DNA from: Sinonovacula constricta
Taxonomy: Eukaryota > Mollusca > Bivalvia > Cardiida > Solecurtidae
Reading direction: 5' to 3'
Length of the DNA stretch: 64,000 nucleotides
Assembly: GCA_007844125.1 (NCBI GenBank)
Contig: CM017556.1
Span: 84,162,088-84,226,087, forward strand
Shown: positions 36,011 to 48,384 of the stretch, piece by piece
How positions within the stretch are numbered: the first letter of the stretch is position 1
Layout of the letters: every line of letters starts with the position of its first letter
Notes under the pieces: model-generated
What the model was told of the DNA's origin: nothing
Database searches by the model: none
The model's input: the letters and a program-made list of their open reading frames with translations, nothing else
Made by a program: the position numbers and the translations under genes

Positions 36011-38520
36011 CTGTGGACAACAAAGCAAATGGTAAAATTAAAGAAGTGAAGAATGAAAGAAAGTGAAATTTCAAAATTAGTTTTGCTTGATCATAAATGA
36101 TGGCTTTCAAAGAGGGGGGAATGTTACAGCCATCAATAATAGGTAAATAAGAAAAGGTCCTATCAAAACTCCAACAGATGTTTAAATTTTATCCACCAGT
36201 AGACAAAGGCAAACAAGGTAAATGCAAATGTGAAAAACAAACAAACACAGAGACGAGACATAACACACATAAAGAAAAACCATCAGTTACCGCCTTGGAA
36301 CGGTCAGTCGGCAAAAGGGCCAACTGGGGTGCTTAGACATGGTTTGTGAAGTGCTCCAACCTCGCACTTCCTGAAGGTTTTTCTAGCAAACAAACATGTA
36401 AATTACAACATCCCGTCAAAGTGAAACAACTAACAGTAAGCACCTGCATCGGGAGTTAAAACAAATACAATGAATTTATATATATACATAATAACTAGTA
36501 ATAAAATAAACTATAAACATATGTACAGTATGTACAGTAGATAAAATCCTCAGCAACGTAAAAACAAAAATCCCAAACGAGAGATCAGTTTGAAATAAAA
36601 CAGCCCATGCGCTGATATATTATAAGATATTATAGGAAAAAATAAAACAGCACAAGCGCTGATATATTATAAGATATTATAAGAACAAATAAAACAGCCC
36701 AAGCGCTGATATGTTATAAGAACAAATAAATAAAACAGCCCAAGCGCTAATATATAACAAGATCAATTTAAATATGGCATATATTGCCATGACATCATGT
36801 TCTAAAAGTGTCAAAAGTGAAATGTAAAAAATACGAAAGAAAACAACGAAATTTAGAAAACAACCTACCAACAAAATAAAACGAAGTATTGTTAAGAGCT
36901 AATAAGTTAAAAAAAACAGTTCATGAAAAGCTGAGGATTTATCCGCAGTTGGCATATTATATGTAAGAAAGGTACTAAAATCCCGATGTTATACCTACTG
37001 TGCAATCTCACGGAAAGGGTATGGAGACTGCTTAAGTTGTCTCACCTATATAGGGCATGACTGGAGAGATGAAGAGACAAGAATTCCAACAGTTACTGTC
37101 CAATTATGTCTGGTCATCGTGTAATTTAAAAGCAATGCAAGTTCTTGACTGTAAAAGGGTCAATTGCAAGCAATGCAGTACAACGTAAAATTCCCGGGTT
37201 GTAACCGTCTGCAATACATTTCTGATAAGTTTTGTAAACCCTACATACAGTAGCAGATTTAATGAAGAGGAGCACCCAGCCTGAACCCTCTCAAATTTCC
37301 TGAACAAGCACAAATTATTATTTATTGTATGTATATTTTATAAATACCGGTATGATTTTAAAAAATCCTTGATGATTTAAATCTATATACATGTCACAAT
37401 GCATCACCAGCATTCTAGAAACAACAATTATCATATTTTGCGGTTGTTTAAAGACATTTCTCTCACTGAAATAAAGTGTGAAAAATCACACCCACTCTAA
37501 GCTCAAATCCAAGCTTTCACTCTGATGCAGCTTCTGTGGTCCTTTGATTATGATCACTTCCATTTTATTGCAATATGGAATAAACTCTTCAGTTTGGAGA
37601 TCATTATATTGGCTTTTAATCTATTAGCCCTGGTTAAGTCTTGAATACTTAAATAACAGAAACAGTTTTTGATACATTTCTCTCTCACTTTATGTGTTAT
37701 AAATTAATTCAGGTTGTAAAAGTCCTATAACAGTATATATGTATTGATCACGATGAGATGGCTAACGACTGAGCGTACTAGTATGTATTGAAATAAAAAT
37801 AACACATATTGACGGAAAAGGGCATTTATTATTTATGCCATATAGCAATTGTTTAAACACAAAAAAGGATTGTAATTTTTTTGAAATACATATCTGTGTG
37901 GCAAACAACGCCACTAACATGAATATAAACAAAGAAAACGATGGATTTCAGTACAATGAGAAACAAAAAACTGTAACAAATTTATATCAGTAAAAAAGTA
38001 TATAAAATAGACAAGAAACTAAATAGTTTCTAAAATACAGAAAATAGGTAATGAAATTGTTTAAAAAGTGGTGGTGGTGTGGTTGGTGGTGGATCTCGAA
38101 AAATAATTGCGCTTCTGAGAAACGTGTCTCGTCTTGTTGAGTTTCTGGTAAGAAAGACTGTAAAGTTCATTCATTACCAGTACTCTATTGCCTAAAATAT
38201 GTAGGTTCAATACAGTGAAAAACTAGAGATATTTCCATCAATGTAGTTTCACTTGATCGTGTCTAAATAACCAACATCGTTTGGATTTTTAAATGTTTCA
38301 TAGTGCACCAGTGTGAGTCATGACTGAATGATGCACAATGCATGTACAGAAAATGTTCAGATACTCTTTATTTTGCAATATGTCATGAAACGACAAGTTA
38401 TCAGGTTAACCTGATAAGACTTGACAATGAAAAAATAAATATTTAACATTATGTGAATCTGAATGATAAAATAGCTATATACTGTATTTGCAGCGGTAAT
38501 GTCTGTAATGTGGCTGTAAT
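36011..38520. other. Intronic stretch, GRIN1 intron I-J
   Basis: No exon found. A short tandem repeat of about 47 bp (CAGCCCAAGCGCTGATATAT) occupies 36,598-36,760 in about four imperfect copies. The remainder is unremarkable AT-rich sequence. Confidence 0.6.
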
Positions 38521-38524
38521 ATAG

Positions 38525-38546
38525 AGGGGGGGTGGGGGGTGGGGGG
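38525..38546 (+). promoter_or_regulatory. G-quadruplex-forming G tract upstream of the C1q gene
   Basis: Runs of seven, six and six guanines separated by single T (GGGGGGGTGGGGGGTGGGGGG is the pattern). It lies 240 bp before the preferred start codon. A regulatory role is not shown. Confidence 0.4.
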
Positions 38547-38620
38547 ATTTCTGTCCACAAGAAGAAAACAAAACACTTAAAAACTTAAGTACATATTTTC
38601 TTTCTGTTTTAACAACCTAC

Positions 38621-38628
38621 TTATATAT
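38621..38628 (+). promoter_or_regulatory. Possible TATA box of the C1q gene
   Basis: TTATATAT about 160 bp before the preferred ATG (38,786). If used, transcription would start near 38,650, which is past the upstream in-frame ATG at 38,636 and so favours the internal start. AT-rich context makes this weak. Confidence 0.25.
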
Positions 38629-38785
38629 CAAGTGTATGTATAAATCTTGTGGCCACTCATTTGGACTCTTAAAAGGAACAGCTTTAGCCAAACAGTCTTA
38701 CCAAGGCTATACAAATAGTGAGCAAACTATTAGTGCAGTATACTCGAAGAGTAGCCTTACTTACAATTTCTTTCTCAATACCATT

Positions 38786-39910
38786 ATGGCTTCAATTTGT
38801 GTTATTCTTCTGCTTTTTATGCCTGCAATTGTTCAAGTGAAATCAGATCTTGTACAGAAACTGGATTCAAGATTACAGATAGTAGAATTAAAATTGGAGG
38901 CACAATCTTATGAGATACGATTTTTGAAGAAAGAGCTGCAGAATGCCGAAAAAGAGATAAGTGTTCTTCAACAGAGATTGGAAAATATGCCTGACATAAC
39001 TGGGAAGCACAAAGATATGGATCCAAAAGAAGTTGTTCATGACAAAACAGACACAAAACAATCAGGTATACTGGATGCTGACAAAAGCAGAAAGTGCATA
39101 CAGCTTGTTGACCACCTTATAACAGGCTTTAAGGATGAAAAGAAGCTTAGAAATAAATTTGAACATATGTTGAAGGAAAAATACCAGACAGATTTTGAAC
39201 GTATCAGACAGGAAACAAGCACTTCCATTGATACACTTGCAAATGAACTCAAAACTGTCAAAGAAGACAGCGAAGTGTGTAAGAGAGAAAACCTTAAAAA
39301 CTATGAAGGTTTAAAAGTTGAACTGACAGAAAAAACAATTAGAACATCAAACACCACAAACAAGGAACTACAACATCTGAAAGAAGTTATGGAAACAATG
39401 GAAGATGTTCGTCAACATGAAACAAAGGAGTTTCAATCCCAGCTGAACAGTGTAAAGTCAGAAGTTCAGTTACTTGGAAACAGTGTAGCTAGTGTAGTCA
39501 GGAAGCAAGGTCATCAGGTGGCATTCTCTGCTCAAGTGTCGCCCTCTTATGCAGATCTTGAACCATGGCAGACCATTCTCTTCAAAAATATTCTTACAAA
39601 TATCGGCAACGGGCTGTCGGCCACAACTGGTGACTTTACAGCCACAATTCCGGGGGTATATGTGTTCTTTGTACACATTATGGGCAAAGAGGGCAACATG
39701 GAGGTATGTCTTCGTGTGAATGGGAATATAAAGCTTCTACTATATACTTCTCTAGGTAGAACATATGGATTAGACAGTAACATGCTGGTGGTGAGACTGA
39801 AGCAAAATGACAAAGTACATGTTGCAAAACATGGAGCTTATGGAAGCAGACCATTTTATGTTCATCATGCGTGGAGCACTTTCTCTGGATTTCTTCTTTA
39901 TCCAGATTAA
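38786..39910 (+). CDS. Secreted coiled-coil C1q-domain-containing protein, single exon
   Basis: 374 residues from the preferred ATG. That ATG has A at -3 and G at +4 and opens a signal peptide (MASICVILLLFMPAIVQV). The frame is open a further 50 codons upstream to an ATG at 38,636, but that extension is hydrophilic and would bury the signal; with it the protein would be a 424-residue type II membrane form. Residues about 20-240 are charged heptad-rich coiled coil without collagen repeats. The last 130 residues are a C1q/TNF-like jelly roll: VAFSAQVS start, NIGNG, GDFTATIPGVYVFF, and the closing TFSGFLLYP. Such proteins oligomerise and act mainly as secreted lectin-like pattern-recognition molecules in bivalves; the ligand here is unknown. 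The gene has no intron and lies antisense inside a GRIN1 intron. Confidence 0.9.
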   Translation: MASICVILLLFMPAIVQVKSDLVQKLDSRLQIVELKLEAQSYEIRFLKKELQNAEKEISVLQQRLENMPDITGKHKDMDPKEVVHDKTDTKQSGILDADKSRKCIQLVDHLITGFKDEKKLRNKFEHMLKEKYQTDFERIRQETSTSIDTLANELKTVKEDSEVCKRENLKNYEGLKVELTEKTIRTSNTTNKELQHLKEVMETMEDVRQHETKEFQSQLNSVKSEVQLLGNSVASVVRKQGHQVAFSAQVSPSYADLEPWQTILFKNILTNIGNGLSATTGDFTATIPGVYVFFVHIMGKEGNMEVCLRVNGNIKLLLYTSLGRTYGLDSNMLVVRLKQNDKVHVAKHGAYGSRPFYVHHAWSTFSGFLLYPD

Positions 39911-39984
39911 TTTACATTTAAGGATACAAGACTGCACCATTATGATCTACTAGATACAGTCCACAAGCCATTTTTAGATGTGCC

Positions 39985-39990
39985 ATTAAA
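39985..39990 (+). terminator. Possible polyadenylation signal of the C1q gene
   Basis: ATTAAA 75 bp after the stop codon, the most common variant of AATAAA. Confidence 0.35.
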
Positions 39991-40218
39991 CCTAAAAATC
40001 TGGATCAATTTAGTGTAAGTGTTGTTAATTTCAAGAAGAAATAGTGCTCTGTCAATGTCATTTCGTTTATTAGACTTTGCTAATATATTTTTTGAACAAC
40101 TGCTTATTATAATTTACACTGCAAACAGTAAAATAACTGATAAACAAAACTTTAAAACATCAAGACAAAATGACAAGCAGTATCAAAAGGGGATATACCA
40201 CCAACACAACATGTTTAA

Positions 40219-40451
40219 CCCTTTAGCTCATGCATACGCCATTTTATGCCTTTGTAAAACATTCACAATTATTCCTTTTATCTTCAGCTGCATCAACACA
40301 TGTATGAGTTTATTAATTTTGCAGACTAGTTTAATAAGGTTATATAATTATATGCCTAAAATGTGTTCAAAATTACTTAAAACTGTTTCAAAGAAAATCA
40401 ACAAAATAAGTGAATTTTTAAATCCATATACAATGACTATGAACGAAAGGG
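40219..40451 (-). mobile_element. piggyBac-like TTAA MITE, copy 2
   Basis: 233 bp between CCCTTT and AAAGGG with TTAA on each side (40,215-40,218 and 40,452-40,455). Reverse complement of the element at 4,161-4,385. A plus-strand 153-codon frame (40,019-40,480) crosses it but shows no protein family. It begins 300 bp past the C1q stop. Confidence 0.88.
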
Positions 40452-40550
40452 TTAACTTTTATCATCAAAAGGTGTGGTAGGTACAAAAAAACAAAGACGC
40501 TAATTTATGGTGGTTTTTGTTTTGTTTTGACTTTGAGATATATTGCAGCA

Positions 40551-40753
40551 ACCAATTATGATCATTATAGTGACGTCCAGCTGCTTTCCTAGAGAAATGT
40601 CCGGGTAGAACCACTGGCACACTGCAGGTCAGCTGGAAGGCCTTCCCACATTACCTCTTCCTCCGAATGGGACTTGAACCCACGCTGTGGGAGGCTAAGC
40701 AGTCAGAGGAGTTACAAATTGGCAACAAATTACCAATACGTCACAGGGCCCCG
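40551..40753 (-). mobile_element. SINE family A, copy 5
   Basis: On the minus strand: CTGACTGCTTAGCCTCCCAC, B box GGGTTCAAGTCCC, CTTCCAGCTGACCTGCAGTG, GTGGTTCTACCCGGACAT and tail ATGATCATAATTGG. The A-box half of the head is diverged. Same family as 26,121-26,345. Confidence 0.82.
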
Positions 40754-41074
40754 AAATGTGGTTTTCAACAGTTTGCCTATATCAAATATATGTAACAATA
40801 TCTGCATAGGCTCATACTATGTAAGCAGGCACAATTTTAAATACTACCTTAAATAAAAGACATGACAACCCATTAAAATTCACTCTAAATGTTCATTCTA
40901 GTTTGCTGTGCTAGCCCTGAGGAATTCACTCCCAAAAACTGCTGGACAGTTTACAGACTTAGGTACTTTTAAAACATCTCAGTAGAATAGTAAATGCTCC
41001 ATCTGCTGGCAAATTTAGGCTCTCATATTTTTGTAAATGCCTACATGATTATTACATACTCCGTTACATATGGT

Positions 41075-41270
41075 CAAGACTAAATCTGAACATTCTACTT
41101 CATCTTGACTTAGACTAAATCTCAACATTCTACTTCATCTTGACTTAGACTAAATCTCAACATTCTACTTCATCTTGACTTAGACTAAATCTCAACGTTC
41201 AACTTCATCTTGACTTAGGCTAAATCTCAACGTTCTGTTTCATGTCAACATTAGACTGAAACTCAACATT
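41075..41270. repeat. ~36-bp repeat (CATCTTGACTTAGACTAAATC)
   Basis: About five copies of CATCTTGACTTAGACTAAAT, CTCAACATTCTACTT, breaking down on the right into ACATTAGACT variants. Confidence 0.9.
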
Positions 41271-41344
41271 CTTCTTCGTCTTGACATTAGACTTCATTCT
41301 GACATAAGATATCATCTAAACATAAGACATCATATGGACATTAA

Positions 41345-42210
41345 ACTTTTAATGGAAAGCATACATATATTCCAATTTGAATATTGAATAGAAAGTACAT
41401 ATATATTCCAATTTGAACTTTCAGAACAAAGTATTGATATGTTTCAATTTGAACTTTAAGAAAAAAGTACAGACATATTTCAATTTTAGCTTTTAGAAGA
41501 AAGTACTGACATGTTTCAATTTGAACTTTCAGAAGAAATAACAGACATTTACCAATTTGAACTTTCAGAATAGATTACAGACATTTAGCAATTTGAACTT
41601 TCAGAAGAAATTACAGACATAGTTCAATTTGAACTTTCAGAAGAAATAACAGACATATTTCAATTTGAACTTTCAGAAGAAATTACAGACATTTATCAAT
41701 TTGAACTTTCAGAAGAAATTACAGACATTTACCAATTTGAACTATCAGAAGAAATTACAGACATTTACCAATTTGAACTTTCAGAAGAAATTACAGACAT
41801 ATTTCAATTTGACGTTTCAGCAGAAATTACAGACATATTTCAATTTGAACTTTCAGAAGAAATTACAGATATTTACCAATTTGAACTTTCAGAAGAAATT
41901 ACAGACATTTACCAATTTGAACTTTCAGAAGAAATAACAGACATATTTCAATTTGAACTTTCAGAAGAAATTACAGACATTTTCCAATTTGAACTTTCAG
42001 AAAAAAATACAGACATTTTCCAATTTGAACTTTCAGAAAAAAATACAGACATTTTCCAATTTGAACTTTCAGAAGAAATTACAGACATTTTCCAATTTGA
42101 ACTTTCAGAAGAAATTACAGACATATTTCAATTTGAACTTTCAGAAGAAATTACAGACATTTTCCAATTTGAACTTTCAGAAGAAATTACAGACATACTC
42201 TAATTTGAAC
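41345..42210. repeat. 36-bp minisatellite
   Basis: About 24 units of GAACTTTCAGAAGAAATTAC, AGACATTTACCAATTT. The 12-residue peptide periodicity (NFQKKLQTFTNL) in two plus-strand frames of 90 and 95 codons is a by-product. Confidence 0.96.
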
Positions 42211-42904
42211 TTGAACCTTAGTCTGCAAAGCATGCCTTGATCAGGTTTTGTAAAATAATGTAACTAGGGATCAGCAAGCTTCTGCTGAAAGCTGTCTCAT
42301 GAGGAAAGACACTATTTGCTGCTATCAAGCAAGATGCCTTTTCTCTTACAGATTCAAGTTTACTTAAATAATTCAAATTACAATTAGTGGTGATTAAGAA
42401 GGACTGCATCTGGTTATAAATCTACTGATATAGACATTCCAGGACTTATATAGATATTGTGCTAATTGACCTTTTACTTAACTGTTAAAAGCAATGAAGA
42501 AGCCTTTTTTTCCACTCCCTTCCAGCCCTTAGAATAGCATGTTCATATAATTTTATAATAAATACAATTGGTGCATTACCAGTACTGTTTTTGGTATCAA
42601 TTGAATTCCATAACCTCGATCCAACTGGTCAAAACCCACTCTTGAACTAAATATAGAGTTCTTGATTTTTTTCTTATTCTAATGGTAGATCCTTTGTTTA
42701 ACTTTGAATTCCTGTATCAATGGTACACATTGGAATACAGATGTGAATGTTACAATGAGGGTTCACAAAGTAATAAACAGGTATTTTTGGGCTATACACC
42801 ACAACATTCTATTTTTAGGAAATGAGCAGCTTTCCCATTGAGGGGAACCATAGGGCTTGCTTAGGAATTGGAAGTCATTGTGGTTCATGAACTAAGATTT
42901 ATTT

Positions 42905-43675
42905 TTCTTATATATATTTATTACCAATTTACTTGATACATATTTCATCTTGCAAGTTTCTTCCATATATTTATTACCAATTTACTTGATACATATTTCA
43001 TCTTGCAAGTTTCTTCCATATATTTATTACCCATTCACTTGGTACATAGTTCATTTTGCATGTTTCTTTGATATATTTATAATCAATTCACTTGGTACAT
43101 AGTTCATTTTGCATGTTTCTTTTATATATTTATAATCAATTCACTTGGTACATATATCATCTTGCATGTTTCTTTTATATGTTTATTATCAATTCATTTG
43201 GTACATATATCATCTTGCATGTTTCTTTTATATATTTATTATCCATTCACTTGGTACATATATCATCTTGCATGTTTCTTTTATATATTTATTATCCATT
43301 CACTTGGTACATATATCATCTTGCATGTTTCTTTTATATATTTATAATCAATTCAGTTGGTACATATATCATCTTGCATGTTACTTTTATATATTTATAA
43401 TCAACTCACTTGGTACATATATCATCTTGCATGTTTCTTTTATATGTTTATAATCAATTCACTTGGTACATATATCATCTTGCATGTTTCTTTTATATAT
43501 TTATAATCAATTCACTTGGTACATATATCATCTTGCATGTTTCTTTTATATATTTATAATCAATTCACTTGGTACATATATCATCTTGCATGTTTCTTTT
43601 ATATGTTTATAATCAATTCACTTGGTACATATATCATCTTGCATGTTTCTTTTATATATTTATAATTAATTCATA
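42905..43675. repeat. 53-bp minisatellite
   Basis: About 14 units of TATATTTATAATCAATTCAC, TTGGTACATATATCATCTTG, CATGTTTCTTTTA. The left units are more diverged (TACCAATTTACTTGATACAT). Three overlapping ~100-codon frames are by-products. Confidence 0.96.
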
Positions 43676-43679
43676 GCCA

Positions 43680-46460
43680 TTAAAAATATAATGTTTTTTC
43701 TTGCTTAAACGAAGCCATTTTCTCTGAAGAATGAAACTAAGAGGAAAAGGGCATTTAGGGTGGTTAAAAATTGTACAAATGCAAATACTCTTATCTGTTA
43801 TATCATTAAGAAATCTCAAAAAGAAATCTTAGTTTAAGAGAGAATAAATAAATTAAGATTTTAAATGGATGTGAAGCCTAAAGGTATGACTGAATGATTT
43901 ATCCAGAACATCAGACTACACAAAGGCATTTTGCATAAGCATTTATAAAGTAACCAAAATTCAGTGAAAGTACAGTGATTTTCATAATGCATACAGTATA
44001 TATGTCTCTTAAATTTATATTAGATTGCAAAACTTAATAAGTTATGGATCCCTCCAATTCCTATTAAAACAATCTGTATATGCCCCAAATCATAGTAATA
44101 ATTCACCAAAAACCTTTCTCAATCAGTCCCTTTGCCTATTCCAAAACAATATATATGATTCCTTTATTGACCCTCTTTTGAAACAAACATGATTCCCTTC
44201 TTGACCCTCTTCCAAAACCATATATATGGTCTAACAAAGAGACAAGCACTTCCACACATTTCTTTCCTGACCTTCTCATTATCCGGTTCTCTCAAGATTT
44301 TAATTTAATAAGACAAACTGGTAGAGTCTTTCATTATCAGGTTCTCCCAAACCGATAGGTCTTTCTGCTATTTCCAGATATAATGTACCAAAAGAAAATT
44401 AGAACCGAAAAGGCCAACCCTATACCTGCTATGTTTGTATATAACTTTTACTAAATTGTTTAAGTTAAGGCATACAACTACATGTACATACTAATGAAGC
44501 TAGTCATATTTTTAGATACACAGCAGCAAGTAGTGCAGATCTGGATCAGCCAGTTTCTGCTACACTGGATCTTCATGTATACTGTTTGCCTAAATCTGAT
44601 CAATTCATGCTCAGCCGGCTATGCGAATACAATGAGACATTATTGAGTAGTCTCCCCTGAATAATCCCTTATTGCATTTATAACTTCAATTTTCTTTTTT
44701 AAATAACAAATCTCTTTAATTATTTTAATGCATTTTAAGCTTATATTTATGCTAAAGTTGGAAATTACACTGTTTGTAGTTGCAATATCTACAAAAGAAC
44801 AGATGATAGTCCAGGAATTCCAACTAAAACCTACCTACTGTATGAAATACCGTGGATATTAAGTAACAAGGGAGACAATTTCCATTTCACCAATGTACCC
44901 CATTATTCTTTGGATGCATATTTTTTCATTGCCTAAAGCAGTCTGACCAACTATGTGGCTGGTTTATTTATGTACCAGGTATTCATAAATATGTTTGCAA
45001 TGTATGAAATTAAGCTATGTACCATTTAATTTACTTTAAACTACATTGACCACATTACTACCTGACCTCTTAGCTTGCTTCATTTGATCGGCTTCATTAA
45101 CCTATACCAAATGCTTACGTTTCTGGCGTACAACTACATGCAAACAAAACGAGACATATTGCCAAAGACTCTGCAGCAAATAGTGCAGATCCGGATTAAT
45201 ATATGATAAGCAAATAAAGAGTAAACTATATGCAAAAGTACAGGCCTTCAAGTACCATATAAGGCCTTAAAGCAACAATATCACTGGCAGGGATGTTGTT
45301 TTACCTAATCCAAAATAATTTTAAATGGTATGTAGTTAAAAAAAATACAACTACAAACTAATTTATTATAAATTTTTGTAGCTGTAAATACGAAAAAGGA
45401 AGAAAATAATTTTAAAAAAAAAAATATTCGAAAGAAAAGTGCATGTTTTTCTTTAAGATTTGAACATAGGACCTCTGGTAAAGCAGTCCAGTGCTATACA
45501 TACTCCACACAGAGTTCATGCCAGTTTTATATTGTTTTATTGGACATTGCGACCAGAATAATATTGGCATTTAAATGTTAACAAAACCTACATAATAAGG
45601 ATATCTGCCTGAGCACATCAGTTTATTTAGATTGAAGACGGGCCCATTGAGGGGTCAATATCTACTGTTTTTGTCAGTCTACATGCCATATACTTCTTGT
45701 TTTGAATTGTTTTATTGACAACAATGTTTGTTTTTCTAGAGATATTATGACTTTAAACTTCTACCATACCATTATGGCATAAGATTTTTACAAAAATGCT
45801 TATTGAGCCACATCAAGTGATTTTGATGTGTGTGGAAAAAAACATATAAAAAACGCTGCAGAGGTTGGAATACAACTGTCCAATCTTTTATTTTAAAGAT
45901 TCAAACTTGATTTTAATTGATGTGATATTATTTGAAACTGATGAGGATAATTTTATGCAACACATAGTCGTAACTGCAAATAAAAGAACAGTCATGATCA
46001 CCTAAATCCAATAGGGTGGGGTATATAGTACTGCCAGAAAGAAAAAAGTTAAGGATTCAATCAGAAAAGGTAAGGTGTTTTTCTTGAATTTTTGCCATAT
46101 CATTCAGAGAATATATAAATGTTGCTCAATGTGTGACAAATTAGCCATCTGTCATTAATACAGGTAATAGTTTTTTAACAATTTTGTCACTAAAATCACC
46201 CTGACGATTAGCACTAAAATAGTAAAGCTGCAACCATAGTACATAACTGGCATTGCTGTTAAATCCATGGTATGGCAAATATTATCACACAATCGACTAT
46301 TTGTAAACTTTTAGAATAGATTTTTTTTAATTTTGCAAAAACCCGAAAAATTGAACAAATCAGAATTTAGAATATTAACAGGTTGATAGAAATATATACA
46401 TTTACATCATGTAACTAGTCATAAATTGTTGCAAGACTGAAATTTTTTTTTTTTTTACCT
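43680..46460. other. Intronic stretch with two foldback fragments
   Basis: GRIN1 intron without exons. It contains a foldback element at 44,519-44,590 and a half copy at 45,171-45,197, each preceded by a similar CATACAACTACATG(T/C)A block, suggesting these are parts of a longer repeat. No gene was seen. Confidence 0.5.
44519..44590. repeat. Short foldback element, copy
   Basis: Left arm AGCAAGTAGTGCAGATCTGG, right arm ACTGGATCTTCATGTATACTG followed by TTTGCC. Matches the foldback copies at 61.9-63.2 kb. Confidence 0.6.
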
Positions 46461-46462
46461 AC

Positions 46463-46620
46463 CCTTTCTTGACATCATGTATGGCAGCCTCAGCTGTTCG
46501 GTAGTTGAGATCCTCCATCTTGCGGTACATGGTCGACAGCTCCACCTGACGCTTGAAGTACATCTCCACTGCACTGTCCTTCACAGTCGCATACTTGAAG
46601 TTCTCATTTGGGTTTCGCAA
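46463..46620 (-). CDS. GRIN1: GluN1 exon I: S2 first half
   Basis: 158-bp exon, acceptor TTTCAG, donor GTAGGT, phase 0 in and phase 2 out. It reads [20 protein letters not shown], then [17 protein letters not shown] and ends HDVKKG. LRNP and VELSTMY are GluN1 signatures; the Ser of ELSTM aligns with S688, a glycine contact in rat GluN1. The donor is followed by a 10.4-kb intron that contains the antisense C1q gene. Confidence 0.97.
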
Positions 46621-47498
46621 CTGAAAAACCACCAGAAATGAGTTTTTCAAGTAAGCTTCCTCACCACAAAGGTATAAATAATTTACCATATACGACCAGT
46701 CCTGTTTCTGTAAATATCACATTAACATGCATCTTCAAAATAAAATTGCCATTGTTGCTTGATATGAGACTAAAAAGAAAACTTATAAACAAATTTTGTC
46801 TAATATGGATGAGAAAAACTTTAAATCTTGCCATATTTTATAAATATAGTATACAGTAAAACCTCACTAGAGGACCACTTAACTTGTGCATCCTGCTAAA
46901 AAAGGCACTTTTCTTCAGGATCGTTCTTTTTCTAATAGCCCAACCATTAAACCAAAACTTTTCTACTCCTTGAAAGATTTGTCACTTTTTACTCTGACAA
47001 AATATTTTGTTGCAGTGATGCGTTTTTAATTTGTAATTGTACGACTACTTTCACCGACCTGTAAGGCAGAGTTTGCATGTGCCGGATCCTTTTAATTGTA
47101 GAAATTTCACAAATTACAATAAACAACATCCTGTTACAATAAGACAAATACGGCAAATGAAGGAATTTATTTTTTTATTGTTGAAAAGTCGCATCACATG
47201 ATTTGCAGATATCAGCATACATAGATGTACAAAATATAACAAAATAAAAACTTGCACAGACTGTCTTGTGGCCTTATTGAATGTGTGTTTTAACAGTTTT
47301 TTCCTAGCTTAAACCAATTATTCATGATAAGAAAATTATATTATTAGTCATTACATGTAGAAGCAAAATTAAATCAACATGGAGCTAAAATTTACTAAAA
47401 AAAATAGTTCTATAGTCTTGATTCTACCACTAGGTTACAGGCACCCTGCTGTTCCAATCATGCTCAGTGGAATAGGAAATTTATATATAATAAAGTAC

Positions 47499-47647
47499 CC
47501 GAGTATCATCGATGCCACTGATGGAAGCATCAGGTCTGTCCAGCACTAGGAATGCAGCGAGGTTGGCAGTGTAGGATGCCACAATAATCATAGCAAACCC
47601 TGCCCACACCATCCCCAACACACGGGCACTGAAACTGCGGGGAGTAC
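47499..47647 (-). CDS. GRIN1: GluN1 exon H: M3 gate helix
   Basis: 149-bp exon, acceptor CTGACAG, donor GTACTT, phase 1 in and phase 0 out. It reads [20 protein letters not shown] and then [27 protein letters not shown] is the near-invariant M3 gating motif of ionotropic glutamate receptors. The following [11 protein letters not shown] starts S2. This exon was too short for simple ORF calling and was found by reading the minus strand between the neighbouring exons. A MITE with ACATGTGAAC ends begins 67 bp upstream in the intron. Confidence 0.97.
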
Positions 47648-47713
47648 CTGTCAGAAGATAGAAAGTGTTGTTTTTTTATAGGAGAGTACCTTCAACTTAA
47701 AGCAACCATATGA

Positions 47714-47895
47714 ATACATGTGAACTCTCCCTCTTTTGGAGAGACTTCCACTTTCAGGGCTCAAAATTATTTGAAAATGAGGGGTGTTTTACAGATTTTC
47801 AGAAATCTCTCTACTTGGAAACGGATATCTTCCTTCTTTGTTTATATGAAAATAACAAATCTCCCACTTTGGCCTCAGAAAAAGTTCACATGTAT
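47714..47895 (-). mobile_element. MITE with ACATACATGTGAAC ends, copy 2
   Basis: 12-bp perfect terminal inverted repeats ATACATGTGAAC/GTTCACATGTAT bound 182 bp that match 34,126-34,336 in reverse complement (CTTTGTTTATATGAAAATAA, CTCCCACTTTGGCCTCAG). It lies 67 bp from GRIN1 exon H. Confidence 0.8.
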
Positions 47896-48384
47896 GCTTA
47901 TGTATTATATGTGCAAAATGTGTTGTATCTATAATTTTTTATTGAAGCCTTCACCTGATTCTGATTTTGAAGATAATGTGTTAATATGTTACACACATGT
48001 TACTTACAGGTAACACACAGGTTACACACAATTCAACAAAAATAATTTTATGCCTGTTAGTATTTATATTTGACTCAATATGTATAGAAAGAAAAATATA
48101 TGCCCAAACTGAAAAAATCTTACTTATACTTTATTTTTAATATTTTGGTTTTTCTTTCATTCCATTTTAGGGCATTTTTGCATTCTGTAATCTTATGTGA
48201 TAAGATTTAATTTAAAAAAGTGATAAAAAAAGTTTAATTTAAAAATCCTTTTTAAAATAATAAGTTGTCTTTGACTAAATCTTATAGAGTTATTAGAATC
48301 CTTTGGAACAGATTGAGGAAAAATCAGTATTATTTTTAAATAAAGTTTGCTTAGTTGCAACAACAGTAACATAGTCGTGGTGCC

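Noticed and set aside
35337..36049. Plus-strand ORFs of 103 and 219 codons over GluN1 exon J
   Set aside because: They are shadows of exon J and of the adjoining trinucleotide tract.
38636..38785. N-terminal 50-residue extension of the C1q protein
   Set aside because: The internal ATG has a better start context and opens a clear signal peptide; the upstream ATG is close to or before the likely transcription start.
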